A stretch of 64,000 nt of DNA from Marisa cornuarietis. Lineage: Eukaryota > Mollusca > Gastropoda > Architaenioglossa > Ampullariidae. The notes under the pieces were generated by a model. That model was not told the origin of the DNA. It did not search any database and saw nothing but the letters and a program-made list of their open reading frames with translations. Position numbers and translations under genes: made by a program. Positions 10,612 through 24,300 of the stretch are shown here, piece by piece (the first letter of the stretch is position 1; every line of letters starts with the position of its first letter). The stretch lies in contig SMMW01000048.1 of assembly GCA_004794655.1 (NCBI GenBank), forward strand, positions 620,001 to 684,000. Reading direction: 5' to 3'.

Positions 10612-10891
10612 ATTCTAGTAGTTAAGCTGAAACGTGGTTAAATCGGAAGCTTTGTATACACTAGTCTCGTTCTATAACTTAGCTGAAATAAAAAATCGTC
10701 TGCAAGCAGTCTAGTAAAACAAATTCATTATTTGATTACTTCGAGATTCTTTAAGGCTGCCGTTTCCACTGTAAGCGATCGACACAAACCTCCTTGCACA
10801 GCGCAGTAGAGAAATTTTGTCCATTAATGTGGTGAGAAATTGTATAAAGACCTTAAAATATACATCAAGAAACAAAATAAGATTTAGTAAG
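10612..10891 (+). repeat. Direct repeat, copy 2
   Basis: Second copy of the 277-base repeat at 9892-10168, in the same orientation, with scattered substitutions and small indels. Divergence suggests an old duplication. The pair may be a local segmental duplication or the ends of a small LTR-like element. Confidence 0.85.
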
Positions 10892-11397
10892 CAATAGCTC
10901 TTTGACTTTAAGTCGGCTTCTTGGCCGTTGTCTCGACCTTGCGTTGTGGTGATCCTCAGTTCAATGAAATCTTGGAAGGGAATAGAAAGGAAATTTTGGA
11001 CAGTATGAAAAATGAGAATTGGATGTGTACTAAGCGATTGGAAATACTGTGACATGATTTAGCAGGGAAAATATTGTTCCTAAGGGAATGAAAAGACTGA
11101 CAAACATAGTTCGTCGCCGATATCATACAGGAGCTATATATTATTGTTTGGTGGGGGTGAGGAAATGTTTTTTTTTCATTTTTCTTTTTAGAGCCTATTC
11201 ATCCCCAATATATGTGGCCTGGCTACTTCCAGGGCATGTAGTCCGAGAATTAAATCTACATTGGAGGTATCTACTGACCGAAAGCAAAACAAACAGATGC
11301 AGACCTCGGAAGTTGAGAGGTACTCGAGAGGTTTCCCGACGTGTGTCCGCTTAACATCACGAGGGCCGAAGTCGTCGTCGCTGAAAACCGAAGTTTG

Positions 11398-11450
11398 TTT
11401 GTGTTTTACGCCGTGCCAGCAACCAAAGCTATATATCGCGGCGGGGCTGA
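11398..11450 (-). repeat. Partial SINE tail
   Basis: The block GTGTTTTACGCCGTGCCAGC followed by AACCAAAGCTATAT matches the 3' part of the SINE copies at 33132-33306 and 40986-41159, in minus orientation. The tRNA-like head is absent. Confidence 0.6.
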
Positions 11451-11459
11451 AAGCCAAAA

Positions 11460-12530
11460 AGAAGGCGCAATCAGAGACAGAATCTTTCCGTGCACATTTA
11501 ACGTTTTAGTGAGGATCGAGTGGTCAATTAAGTGGTTGCTTGCAAAGCGTGTGTGAAGGTGTACATGTGACCACGCCGAGCTGCACTCCTCTACCGTTTT
11601 CAAGACAAAAAAGACCGACCAACAGTGAACATATTTAATGTCTAAAATGTAAGGAAAGAGAACTGTCTAATAACTGATGATAATGAAAATGTGAGTTCTC
11701 CTTGGTGAGTGACGTGGATTAAGAACACTGCCGCGTTGCTGTCACTTATCTATCACTATATTGAGCAATGTCACCGCCCTCGAGGTCGTTGGCGTGGAGA
11801 CTGCTGTCCTGATAAGCGACGTACAACGATGATGAGAATGGATTATCAAAATGTTGAAGTATCTCTGTGGCCCTCGAGCAGTTAAAGCGGGGGCCGCTGT
11901 ACGTCCTGAATACGATGATAAGATAATACGTAGAAGTAATACGATAATCCGATAGGCCTCCCCTCCAAGGCAATGACTCGTCATCAATTACAGGTTACAA
12001 ACAGACAGCAACACGAACAGTGATTCTTGTCGTGCCCCTTGCTTTGGGATATACTGCGCAGAACTTCCCAAGTTGGACATGAATAAAATCATTAGTCCGA
12101 AGTTCATGCTTGTAACTAGGCTGTTAAAGAGAATTTTACCGTTGATGACTGTTAACGGCTAGAGTCACTGCTCGTCCTTAAATTGCTAAACCATATTGAC
12201 CCTTACATTCATCCACACACACACACACACACACACTGCCTCACGGTAAACTATCGACATAGTGTTATACGATCACCTAAAAGGTACCCAAAGCTGATTT
12301 TAAATCAATAATAAGCAAAAATAGACAAATAATTTTTCATCCTGATTTCAGTGATATTTTATAGGTCAAACTGATGACTAGTTATATTTTATGCTCGATA
12401 CCAAGAATAAATAACAGGCTGATTTTGAAAGGACAATACACCAAAAGATAAGTATTGAACACTTATGAATTATCGTCTGACAGAACTACCTAACGCAAGA
12501 AACTGTTCTTCACACCCGGTCACTAAAATA
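11460..12530. other. No gene recognised
   Basis: Only short overlapping frames without domains. A short (AC)n run lies at 12214-12236. Nothing else is supported. Confidence 0.4.
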
Positions 12531-12544
12531 CATATTTAGAAATA

Positions 12545-12965
12545 TCGCTTCAAAATTGGGATTTTCAGCAAATGTCACTCTTCTTGCCTTCTTCAGCTGT
12601 TGTTTGCACTGGTTTTCCAGCAACTGCTTTTCTCACAGCTTCACCTGTTTCTCCTGTTGTTTTGACTGGGGTGATTGATTCTTAACTTTCTCGCTGTGAT
12701 GTGGCCTTTACAGCTGACATGGCGTTAAGCAACAACATGCTTCTATATGCTACTTCTCCTGTTTCCTGTGGAAGGCATGCAGTACCCGGCTCTTATTCCT
12801 TGCTGCGTTCATGATCTCTGACCTTTAGCTGTTCATAACTTTATTCAGCAAGAGTCATTCCACAGTTCTGTATTGCCGCAGCATAAGCAAGGAAGACTTG
12901 TGATGGAAGAAAACCCTCCTTGACTTGCTCACATTAAAGCAATCTGCCCAATGATGCCTTCTAGA
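12545..12965 (-). pseudogene. Decayed reading frame of unknown protein
   Basis: One minus-strand frame gives a coherent protein-like stretch interrupted by single in-frame stops. It reads EGFLPSQVFLAYAAAI, NCGMTLAE, stop, SYEQLKVRDHERSKE, stop, EPGTACLPQETGEVAYRS, LLLNAMSAVKATSQRES, stop, then ETGEAVRKAVAGKP and a final TAEEGKKSDIC, stop. Three or four stops over about 130 codons, with the frame otherwise protein-like, suggest an old pseudogene or transposon remnant. I do not recognise the family. No introns are evident, so a retrocopy is possible. A chance frame remains possible. Confidence 0.35.
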
Positions 12966-12999
12966 TTCTTGGTAAGAGGACAATACTTCAGCACGGTAC

Positions 13000-15900
13000 G
13001 TCCTTGAAATTACACTGGTTTGCTACGATACGATTCTTATTCTATCCGCTTGTGCACCTGTTTAGAAGGAATTATTAATAGAAGAGTCGTATTTTCGCTC
13101 GGCAATTCAGGTACATGCAGTCAGTACAAGGGAAAGCATGGAAAACGGTCGTTATTATGCACTCCACAGAACTGGCGACGGCACGCTGTACACGAGCTAC
13201 GACAGCAGCGACACCGAGAAATGGGTCCGCAAGAGCGCTGCACGCTAGTCAACACAATTCTTCTTCATGCCTTCATCGTTAGTCTCGTTAACAACGAGAA
13301 CGAACGAGAGAATAAAAGATTGCAATTGCAGGCTGCTGTATCAAATATTGTGCGTTGGGACAATTATTTACTCGCTTCTCTTCTTGTAAGATGACATCTT
13401 CTGCCCATTTACCTTCCATCTCCTTTCTTGCCTTTGGACTGATTAGTCTTATTAAAGAGTAATCTTTACAATCGAGTGGAATGCACAAAATTAAAATTGA
13501 TGGCCAGTTGTTCACTGTGCAAGAGACCCTGAACTATAAAGATTTCATGAACATTTATAGTTCAGACGGTGCTAATTATGTTCAATATGACGCCTCTGAA
13601 CTAACATTTTTATATTAAATACAAATCTCAAGGCATTTGCTGTTCGTCTCAGAACAACCAGTGTGGGCCTACAACCCATATACACGCAAAGAAGCTAAAA
13701 GGAAACTGATTAAAATTGAAGCACTTGTTGGGAAATAATTACTACATGTAGTCTATAAGGTTAAAGAGTTCGGGAGAGAACGGTTGCAAACTTGCAATGT
13801 AGTTTTAAAGACCCAGCATGTCATGGAGATTTTTTTGTGTCATTCGTCTAACAATTCTCAAAATCTGAAGTAATATACATATACCCTGTGATAACATATT
13901 TGAGCGTTTTTGCATTTTGCTGTAGCCTTGACGATGCAACTTTGCCATGGTGTCACGGACTCGACCTCTTTCCGTGGAAACTGGTATTTCGCTTGTTGAA
14001 GGGCTTGTTCAGATTTTGGGCCTTACCATCTGGCTTGTAAGGAACTGAACAAATATATTCTGAAAAGAATTTTTCATTTCCGTTATGCACGAATGATACT
14101 GAGACCAGTTTCGTTGAGTTGGTAGCAACTGGTTTGTGCGAAGCAACAACAGCACTTCCTCACAGCCGGTTTCAGCTTCTCTTCAGAATGAGGGTAAGTA
14201 TGTGAAGGGCACTCGGTATTATGAGTCCTGAGGGGGGGTTGTACAGACAAGCTAGCTGCTTGCTAACTCACATACACTGTTTATAGATATTGCAAACGGA
14301 TTTTAACTGACTGCTGCTCGTTAACTTCTACCTAGCGTGTCAGTGTGTCAGGCCCCAGAATGTTCTACCAGCCACTGAAAATATGTACTATAGGAGACTA
14401 AAGACTCACTTTACTCGGAAAACTTTGTTTTGCACAAAACCAGCCTCAGCGCTTGTGCAAGGGGCATCGCTAAAGCAGTTTTGTAAAAAGATGCACGCAT
14501 TCCTCCCTGGTTCCTCGAACAGAGCAAGAAAACTCATGGGGTTTAAAGAAGAGAAAATCCTAAAGCTCCAGCTGATAATTTTATCATTTTAGCTAAAAAC
14601 GTTTTGCTTATTAGATTGTTACGCGGAGTGTTATTATCTTCATTTTCAATGGCAGCTTCATCGATCAGTGGAAGTTGATCGTCCAAGAAGGACGCTTGAA
14701 ACTGTAATTTCTTGAAAAGGAATCCTTCAGGCCCTTATCCACGTTTTCCGCTTAAAGCTCACCCCTTGCTTATTAGATTTCTAGTTACTATAAAATCTTT
14801 CTTTGCAAGTAATGTTGTCAGCATGTTTATGTTGTAATAGTTGTCACCAGTCTACTAACATGGGCCACAATCGTACAATAAACCTCGTACTGAGCTCGGA
14901 TCTCCTGTGTGCCGTTGCAACTCATAGTCTCATTCCTTACAGTAACATATTCCTGATTGTCTCCCCCAACATCCCCTTCCAGTCACGCGCATTAAGACCA
15001 TACGACAGAATGACTAGATATGGTGCCACAGACATTACATCTACATGGTAACGAAGTTTCGCGAAAGAATCCGCTGATCTGCTGACGCGGTCTCCGATCG
15101 GATGAATATTGAGTAATCCAGGGGTGTAGCCGTAAAATACCTTACACGCCTGCATGCCTGCGATCCGATGCCAGTCCCCCAAGATTCCAGCACAGGGTTT
15201 CGCCTGATAGAGAATTTTTCCCGCGTGTTCGATTCCCGCGCAGCCGCCGACAAGAATTATGCTTGATCAATCGCAAATGACGCTGATGGAGTGTCTGATT
15301 ACCCCTCGCGGGGCCGCTCCCGCTTCCATTCATATAAATCGTTCTGTGTGCCGAGCAGACGCGAGTCTTGGCTGTCGGGTCCTCGAAGCAGACGAAAGAA
15401 AATAGGAGGCCAGCGAGGGAGAGCACTCTACTACATAGCGGCAATAACTCTATTTCTCCCTGCCCTTCACCCAGTGCTAACGAGGATTTGATCGGATGTG
15501 ACTGTGCATGAAATTCCGGGCGTCCAATAAGCACTGTCGTCTTCCTTTTTGGTTAACATCATACAGGAGACACTCAGTTTGATGTCGATGAAATATGTAT
15601 TGCATACACAACGATGTCGGGAGAGAAAATGCAAAATTCCACATTAAAAATCTAAGAGGAGAAGTTCTCCAAAGTCCTGTAAATTAGTTCCGAGACACTA
15701 CAGAATTAATTTATGAAAATGAATGTCTTACCTTCTCCTGTTAGCACGTTTAGCATCAGAGGTTGCTGGGTTCAGTCTAAAGCTTCTTGGAAACATTTTA
15801 TTTCTTGTATATTTTACTTTAGCATTTTCTGTGATCGTAGCATTGTAGTAAGATAAATCAGGCTTGAAGTGAACTGTTATTATAGTTCCTGCCCGGTCCA

Positions 15901-17895
15901 GGGAGGTAAAGACCGTAACTAGAAAAAAAATGTTCGTAGAGAATGTTAGTCTTAGAAAGTAAACAAAACAACAACAACGAAAAAAAAAAGAGTCAGTGAC
16001 AAAGACACAATGCTAGGAACAACAGCTATAGTCATTCTCGCGTCCCGACCTGGCCCTCATTTACAGCGCTGCGGTAATAAAGACCGACATTGTAACACCC
16101 AGTTCGGCTGGACTATTAATTGAGTATCGCCCAAGCGTGTTTCCCACTCCATGTCTTTCTGGGCTACCCGAGAGTTCGTCGTCTATTGGCCAGAGAATGG
16201 ACAGAGACAAAGTAGCTCTGGGGACGCCCCAGGAGCATGCATGACTATCACTTGTCACGTATGCTTCACACTAAGTGAATTGTAAAGTCCCCGCTTTTCA
16301 CCAGGGATCGAAGAGAGAGGTGAAGAAGGTGGAAGAGGAAAAAGTTGGGAACCTCTTCGCTGTCGGTACTCCTTAAAATCTGTCACGTGATTGACCTTCG
16401 CTGCTCGCACGCTGGTCAGCTTCTAGCCACGCGCTGTCTCGTAAATCCCGTCTCAAGGCGAAGTCCTCGCCCGAGCCCGACTTCTGGAAAATCTCCGAGG
16501 GAGGACCACAAGGAGCTTGTTGAGGAAGATCGATGTCCCTGGTCTCATTTGTATTTTCGTGTGCTGCGAGTTATCCTTGTTGGCTTCCAAACGCTTGGTC
16601 AGAGTCATCATGCTGCAAACTTTGGTGACCCTGTTTCCAAATAGTGTTTTGGTCCGCTGACCTGAAGAACTCTCAAGACGGAAGCAGGTGCTGTTTGATA
16701 CGTTGTTTGCCAAAAGCTCGCACAAGCAAAATGGATCCTCAGATAATTGTTTACCGTGAAGGAAGCCTAAAAACATTTAGATGGGATATCTGTAAAAAGC
16801 TTCAAAACCAATGAGTCTATGAAACGCCTTTCCATATCCCGCCATCGGCTCCCGAGACTAGTTATTAAGACGTCCCAATGCCTTAGCGTGTAGAAATAAA
16901 TGCTAGACTCCTATGACAGTTCTGTTTGATAAAATCTTCATTAGCTATTATCTCATCTCCAGGTCATCTAGGTGTGGAAAAAGGAATACATGTCAAAAAT
17001 ACACAGGAATTGCAATGATGAGTTGGGGTTTTTTTTTTCACAAACCAATACTTGGTAGTAAAACGTAGTCAGCAAAGGCATCGCTAGTGGTACAAAAATC
17101 GGGCCTCCCTAGCAACCGTTTCTAGGACAAGTAGCGATAAGGTCAGTTTTTACTGCTTCCTGCGCGTAGGCAGAACTACTGTTTCCTCTGGATGTTCATG
17201 TTTGGGATGTATATTTCCGCACGCACGATGTTGGGAGAATCTCTCTCGGTTCGTCCCTGGTGACGATTTTAATGGCTTTCTGGGCTTTGTCAAAAGCTTG
17301 CAGATTTTTTTTTCTCGTGCAAAACAAATGAGAAGTTTGTAGAGTCTGGATGCCACCTGCTAACCAGACTGAGTATTCCTTGCCACAAAGAGGTTAGGGG
17401 TAAGGTTAGGGTACAACCAATATTCTGACCCAGGAGAGCAAAACCTTTACATTATATTACAAAGCTATATCTACACAACAGGGGGATCTGTTCATTCAAC
17501 TTGGTTATAATACATTCAGTGTGCCAAAGAATAGTCAATAACCAATGCCCATGGAATTCTTTCGCTCAATGTTTCTGATTTCAGTCGACGTGAGTTGACC
17601 GCATCACTCGCTAATTTTACTGGGCCTAGAGCTTCCGCATCTTCTAGAGGATAAGCTCGATCAAAAGTAAATGCCTTGTCTAGCAAAACGACCCCATCAG
17701 AGGTTCTTCTCCCGCTAGGGATCCTTCCTCGGTCAGGGCATCTCCCGCGAGAGACTGACCAGCCTGAACTGTCGCCTGGCCTTGTCGATCTTCTCCCATC
17801 TGGCTGTCCACTTGAATTCTGCTATCAATCTGTTGCTAAACTTGATTTGCCTCCTGAATTCCTGGTTTTCCCTAGATGGTAGCATAAAGATTTCT
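13000..17895. other. No gene recognised
   Basis: Several frames reach 100-130 codons (for example near 13.0-13.4 and 15.1-15.5 kb), but none shows a domain, codon pattern or splice support. I see no repeats of note apart from short homopolymers. Confidence 0.4.
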
Positions 17896-17898
17896 GAG

Positions 17899-17900
<2 letters not shown>

Positions 17901-17964
<64 letters not shown>
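17901..17964 (+). repeat. (GT)32 microsatellite
   Basis: Uninterrupted GT dinucleotide repeat. Open frames across it, poly-Cys/Val or poly-Thr/His, are artefacts. Confidence 0.99.
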
Positions 17965-17966
<2 letters not shown>

Positions 17967-19137
17967 CACAATGTTCTGCTCTTCTCTGCTGTATTTTAAT
18001 TCACTCTGTCCTGCTATCCTATACTTTATCACTTGTCTGCATGTTTTGCTTCACCCTATTCTACTTTGGTGTTTTTTGCTTCACTCTAATATCTGCATTT
18101 CATTTCAATCTATTGTCGATTACTGAGTCCGGGGAAAGGAACCACACAGCAGAAAAAGACTTGTTAAAAACCATTTATGCGAGCATAGATACTTCTGAAA
18201 CAGCATTGTACCATCAAGATTAATTTCCCATATTGTTTGTTCACGCTGTCAGTCTGGCTGCCTTTCACGTGGATTACTTCTTCCTACAGAAAAACCGAGC
18301 ATCTCACTGTTCCATTACAGGTCTGTTTGTATCAGACAACCAGCTTCACTCCTCCACCACCACCCACAGACACGGACCCCCCCCACCCCCCATCAACCTG
18401 AAATTTATTTTCCTTGCAGAAGACGGACATCGGGCCATGAAAGTGTATTGTTTTTAACCACCACAACATAAGAGCTCTGCTTGCAGAGCCTGAATTTGTT
18501 GTGCAAGGAACTTCAGGGGGACATTGTTTATGTTCAATAAGCATGTCATTCATGCATGCCTGTTCCATAATTAGCTTTTTAAGGAGCTATGTTGGAGTGT
18601 GTTCTCATGAATGTTAATGCGCGCTTGCACGCGCGCACACACACACACCCCTTCGCTTCATAACTTCTATAGCGGCAAAGTACTGAACCTGATTCAAATG
18701 ACAGCCTTCTGTGTCAGCTACTTCTTGAAGAATAAAGATCCTGTGTTACAAATAGCAGATAATAAAGGCGATGATCTAAATAAGGAACAGGACATTAACA
18801 GATTACAGAACGGAAACGAGGAACATCAAAGATGATGGACCACTTTACCTCCTTGTTACCCTATGCCGTCTGTTCAATAGGCTGGAGTTGAATTCCTTTC
18901 TGTATCATGAATCAAACGAAAGAAATTCAGTCAAAGCTCTTTCTTTTTCTCCACCCCCTCCCCCCACCGTTTGAATTGTGTACTCCTTGTTTTCTTTGAG
19001 CTGTGACTGCGCTCGGAAATTTAATTTTTTCAGAAATACCTTGTGCAATGAGTTAACTCATTGACATTTCTCAGTTCCCTATCTATATCCATGCTCTGGC
19101 ATGCTTGCCGTTAGGTAAGTATAGTGGTATTTAACCA

Positions 19138-19162
19138 ACTTAATCATCGTCATCATCATCAT

Positions 19163-19198
<36 letters not shown>

Positions 19199-19209
19199 TC
19201 ATCATCATC
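19138..19209 (+). repeat. CAT/CGT trinucleotide tract
   Basis: Mixed (CAT)n and (CGT)n triplets run continuously, with a central block of about ten CGT units flanked by CAT units. There is no surrounding open frame that would make it coding. Confidence 0.95.
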
Positions 19210-22200
19210 TAAAATTGATCTCAATGAGGAACACAACAGGTAACGAGGCACCTCATGGATCACAACATAGCAAAACGGATCTGAACGATGAAAATGACAG
19301 AGTACTGAACGTGTTTAAACAGTCGAGAAACTAGTCTCGTCAGAAGAAAAGGACAGCAGAGTCTGATTCAATGGAGATCTTTCGAATCTGTCGAACAAAG
19401 CACGCGGTCTAGCCCGTAGTCACGTGATATGCACGTCTCTACACCAGAGGCTGAACGCGCGGGACTTCGGGCTCCTTCGCAGGTCGTTTCACGGTTCAGC
19501 GCCCAGACGGATATGTTCACGGTTCATTGGCAGGTGCTTACGCACTTATTGATTACCGTTAAGTGCAGCAAGTGGCCGCTGCGGATGTTGTACTCAATCT
19601 CTGGAATGCTGGAGCCAACCGCCCTCTTGTCGACTGGATCAGCCATTTCTATTTTTGGACGTGTCTCTGAAGTGACGAACACAACTCTGTATTAAGAAGC
19701 GACATGTTTAATGCTGACGTGTCATCTAGAGGGTTTATCATACATGTTGTGTGTTAACGACGCCAGTCTGTAGCAAACACTTCATGAGCTGTGCAATCAC
19801 TAGCAAGGGTGTGATTTTATTCCGTGCCGTGTTTTACAGGTGAATGGGCCTGTGCATGTCGCCTGTTCTTCGTGCATGAAAGATGGCGAGTGATTGAGAT
19901 GATCGAGTGGACGGCGAAACTGCAAGGAAAGATGTTAGTTAACCAATAATCTTTGTGCCATAACGTCTGGGGTAAATGTCTTATGTACCTAGTTAAACAT
20001 TTGTAAAGATCAATAATATGGTCTACAGAATGTAATGATTCTTCAACACACTTTGACACGTTTCTGTAGGCAAATGCTGTTTCGGTTACTAAAGGGCATA
20101 CAGACAAAAGCGAGACAGAGATCATTCATTTATTCGTTCATTCATCCCGTGACTGATACCAGTTATCGAAAAGTTATGTTGCCCCCGTTCATGGCGGCGA
20201 ATTTGCATCCAACTTCGGCCATAAAATTTCCTCAACATTTGAGTCTTGCAACTTTTTCAAGTTAAATTGAATTCAAGGGTTGGTTAAGTAATGTATCGCC
20301 TTAATCTTTAGATTCATTCCCGTTAAGGCAAGGTCGTGGTCGTTGCATATGATAGCGTCTGGATACGATCTACTTTTTGACTCGTTGATGCTATTTTTGA
20401 ATCTCTTTGGCAGCAGAATGAATTCGATTCGATTATGAACCAAATAATCTGGAGAGTGGCAAGGTGCCGTCCGGGATTACTTGTGGGGATGGAGAGTATT
20501 GGGTATGGTGAGTCAATGGCTATGTGCAAACTCTAGGATTCTTAGACACCTGTCGTTGGTCCGTTTCACCTAGGCCAAGTATAATTACCGCTCCTGTCCA
20601 TCTTTGGGGTTCCAGTCACCGAGCACTAAAATATCATAATACCTCTAAGCTGCCTTTATGAGGCAGAAGTGGGCGTAGGGAAGACTGGGGAATGAGGGAA
20701 TTGAAATTATATTTGCTTGCTCCGAAAGCATATAACCCAAATGATTTTTTTTTAAATTTAAGATTAGGATGAACGAGGAAGTAGAACCCTTATAATGTGG
20801 AGGATTATTCATGGTGCTTACCTTGTTGACGACACAAAACTTACCGGATCAGTTGGCGCAACAAACACATTCTGGGGACGCTGCTTTGCCATTGGCGCGA
20901 AGGCAACAATAGGACTCGTCAAAGGAACCCCATCAAAGAGAAACTCAAATGTAAGAGTAAACATTTAATATTACTGTATTTTCATTACGGAAGTTGAGGC
21001 AGTGTGCTGAGTGATCGTCCCTGCGAGGGGAGGTGGAGGGCTGTTAGGGCTGGCGTTTTTCCTACGGCAGACAACAGATCGTCAGCCTTAGGGTTTGGTT
21101 AATATTTAACCACTGTCAGTCTTATGGCTGATAATATCCAGCCACTGTTATATGTGGATGGTGTGTCGCTCACATATGAAGGGGATTTTAATGCAAGGTT
21201 TTTGCTTCCAGGCGCTCTTTAATCAGTGAGATGCGATGGGAGGATAAATGCTCATCACAGTCGACGAGGACTGGATCTTTGGATGAAGACCACGCGACAC
21301 CAGAGCTGGGAACAGATTAAGGATGACACATTAATCTGTGCTCGATGTAACTAACTCACCGCTAGTGCCATTCCTTTGCAGCATGTAGAGAGAGGGGGAG
21401 CTAAGGGGAGGGTGTGTCTGTTAATGCACGCGGAAGTATGTGTCACCGTGTGTGTGTGTGTGTGTGGTAAGCGCTGCTTATAAACGCATCCTGCTTTGAT
21501 CAGCTACAAGCTACAACTGCGAATGACGGAGTGGAAGGATCTTTTTCACCTCCTAACCTCTTCCCCTTTTAGTTTTTTTTCTTTTTAACTAAAAGGTTGA
21601 GAGGGAGAATAAGCGCCTCGCTATACAGCCTGTGCCAGCATGTATGAGAAACCCTTTGTGCATTCCTCATCAGGCCACATAATCAGGTAAGAAAACCTTA
21701 TGAAGTGTTATTTACAAAAGAATCCATACAAACAATGATATGGCCCCATGGTGATGCACCCAATCCAGAAAAAAACGCATTTATATACGACAAAAATCCT
21801 CCCGTTTATCTCTCCCTCTGGCTGGAAGGTCCATATCTGGAATTGTTAATACTTGATTTTTGCCGTGTTTATATCCCTCACACGTCATGCATATCAAATA
21901 AAAGATTCCTGGCAGAGAGATGGTAAGTTAGATTACCTCCCCTCCCACTTTTTTATCATACCCACATGCATTAGATATTGTATCTTTTTCTCTCTCTCTC
22001 TCTTCTGTCACTCCCCGTCACACCCCTCCCGCCACACACAGCCCTCTCTCTTCGTCGTCTGCAATTCTGCATTTTATGCCTGTTTTTGTTAACCCTCTAA
22101 TTCTGTCAGCTCCCCTTTTTAACCTGCTAGTCTGTCTTGCAAGTCTAATTTTTCCACGTCCGTTTGTTTATTTCCCCCTTTGGCTCGATCCCAATTTTCC

Positions 22201-23376
22201 TTCTATCCCATGTCTGATCCTGAACAACCCTTCAATACGCTGGTAATACAGACTTGCGGCAATGTGTGTATGTACATATTTGCAGCTGTCAGCGTGTGTT
22301 TTAGGCGAACACCAAGTCACATTTCTCATTTTCTCCCAAAGAAAGTGTAAATAAGTGCATGTGTCTAACTTGGCTGAAGCGACAAAATAAAGGGCAGTTA
22401 ATCCCCTTGATTTTCGCTCTTACCTTTGGTCTATATCTCTTTCCTTCCTCGCGTCACTCCTCCTCTCTCTCTCTCATGTTTGTCTCTACCTTCTTTTCTC
22501 CCTGTATTTCTTTCTCTCTCTCCTTCTAACTCTTTTTCTTTACCACTGTTCTCTCTCGTCCTCACTATGCTTCTCTGTTTCTTTTCTCGACATATTATAT
22601 ATATATATATATATATGCTTTTTATTTCTCCTTTCTGCCTCCTTCTTTCTCTATCTGTCGGTTATCGTCTGTGCATACCGCTCACTCCCTCGAGCCACAT
22701 CATTTATTTATTTCTTTTTTTTCTCTCTCTCTCTTACTGTATTTTTCTTTGCCGAACTACATCTAAATGCTGAATAGAAATGTCCGAGCGACTCCTTATC
22801 ACTTTTGTTTCATTCCTTATTGCAGCATCAGGGAGAGTAAATTTGCTTCGCGCTTGGTTTTGGCCAAATGTTCTGTCATCAATGTGAAGTGCTTCTGGCG
22901 TTCACAGCTCCAAGATTTATTTTTTGCCCAAGTCTGTTGCGTGATGCCGGGAACGTTTGCGCAGACATTATGGGTGTTTTTGTCGTTACTCGCCCCTGAA
23001 AATATGCCGAGCGCTCCAAGCTGAGGACGATGCATTAGCAACGTAAATAGAAAGAACAAAGTTAAAATAGTTTTTATATGTTCCTCCCTACACCCCAACA
23101 ACACTGTTCACGAAAATGTTGATTGTTGAATCATTTAAACAGACAGAAAATTGTGTCCTCTTAGCCTCTTGCATGTCGTTACTGATGACATTACAGGGGG
23201 GGGGGAAGAAGCCATCACTTGGAAGTTGAGGTTAACCAAGGTTTCTGTGTATATATAGGGTCTGCCCCAGGGCTAGGAAAGACAGAACGAGCGAGGTGAC
23301 TGGAGTCCACGGTCAGATTTCAAAATAACATCCCGCGAGCTACCGTGAAGTGAAAATCTTATGTGGCTACATTAAC

Positions 23377-23378
<2 letters not shown>

Positions 23379-23413
<35 letters not shown>

Positions 23414-23431
23414 GCACACACACGCACACGC
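23379..23431 (+). repeat. (CA)n microsatellite
   Basis: A CA dinucleotide repeat degrades at its 3' end into CACG-containing units. Confidence 0.97.
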
Positions 23432-24151
23432 AAAGATGAGAAACGAATAGATGTTGCTTATACACCTTTCTGTGTGTGTGTTGCCGCGAGGTGTCTGGCA
23501 AAGGAACAAGAAGCAGGTCACCTCAGGACGGGGTGCGCCATCACCAGTCTTAGTCATTACCAAACTCGTCCACGCGGTCAGTTTACTTCCTTGATCAAAC
23601 TTGCTCTATGTCGTTACACAGTAGAGTCCGGGCCAGTTAGCCCTGAAACACCAACCGCGAGGGACCAGCGTGCGATGTTGGATGTCAACAAACACCAAGT
23701 GGCCCAGCCCCCCCCCCCCCCAGTAGGCTCGCATGGAAAGCACACAAAACGCGATGTTGTTGAAAGGTGAGGGGGAGAGAGAGAGAGAAGGCGCTGTGGT
23801 CCAGGTCTCATTGATTCACCACTCCTACACTTCACTGACAAATCGTCCTGTCATCATCACCCTGTCTTAGTGTGCGTCACAGATGACATGCCGATGAATG
23901 GAGGATGGACTGATAACATTCTACCTGCCGTCTGCGTCGCTGGATTTAAGGTAACTTTAGTCAAGTTTTCACCCATTAATTAAAAATAACCTCGTCATCT
24001 TTTCTTCAAAAGATGAAGGATATATTTTTGTGTTATTGTCGCTTCGAATGATGCAAACCATTTCCTGTGTTGACTCTTCGTGGAGTTGACTGTAGAAACT
24101 GTAGCCTCGCTCTCTAATGTAGCTCCTATGCGTTTATTGAAGAATTAAAGT

Positions 24152-24169
24152 TTCTGCCTATAGGCAGAA
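24152..24169. other. Perfect 18-bp palindrome
   Basis: TTCTGCCTATAGGCAGAA reads identically on both strands, with no spacer. Confidence 0.9.
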
Positions 24170-24281
24170 GGTACAGAGAATTAACTTCCCTGTCATGGTT
24201 CAGTGATCAGATTCCATTCCGGTTCAGTAGGTCACCTTGAAGCAGGATGTAGTTTATCGTAGCAGTGGTTAATTAAAAAAC

Positions 24282-24300
24282 TTTCGTCTCAGAGACGAAA
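24282..24300. other. Inverted repeat, 9-bp arms with 1-base spacer
   Basis: TTTCGTCTC and GAGACGAAA are exact reverse complements around a single A. It lies 112 bases after the perfect palindrome at 24152-24169. Confidence 0.9.

Noticed and set aside
10711..11055. 114-codon minus-strand frame
   Set aside because: It crosses the second copy of a non-coding direct repeat and I see no matching protein in the first copy.
13020..13394. 124-codon plus-strand frame
   Set aside because: Composition is unlike protein and no family is recognised; likely chance.
15225..15260. tRNA-like T-arm (GTTCGATTCCCGCGC)
   Set aside because: Stem pairing is incomplete and no matching acceptor, D-arm or anticodon arm is present at the right distance.
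15142..15534. 130-codon minus-strand frame
   Set aside because: No domain, no splice support, and its neighbours in the other frames are equally open.
17782..18126. Poly-Cys/Val frames across GT arrays here and at other CA/TG tracts
   Set aside because: Artefacts of dinucleotide repeats.
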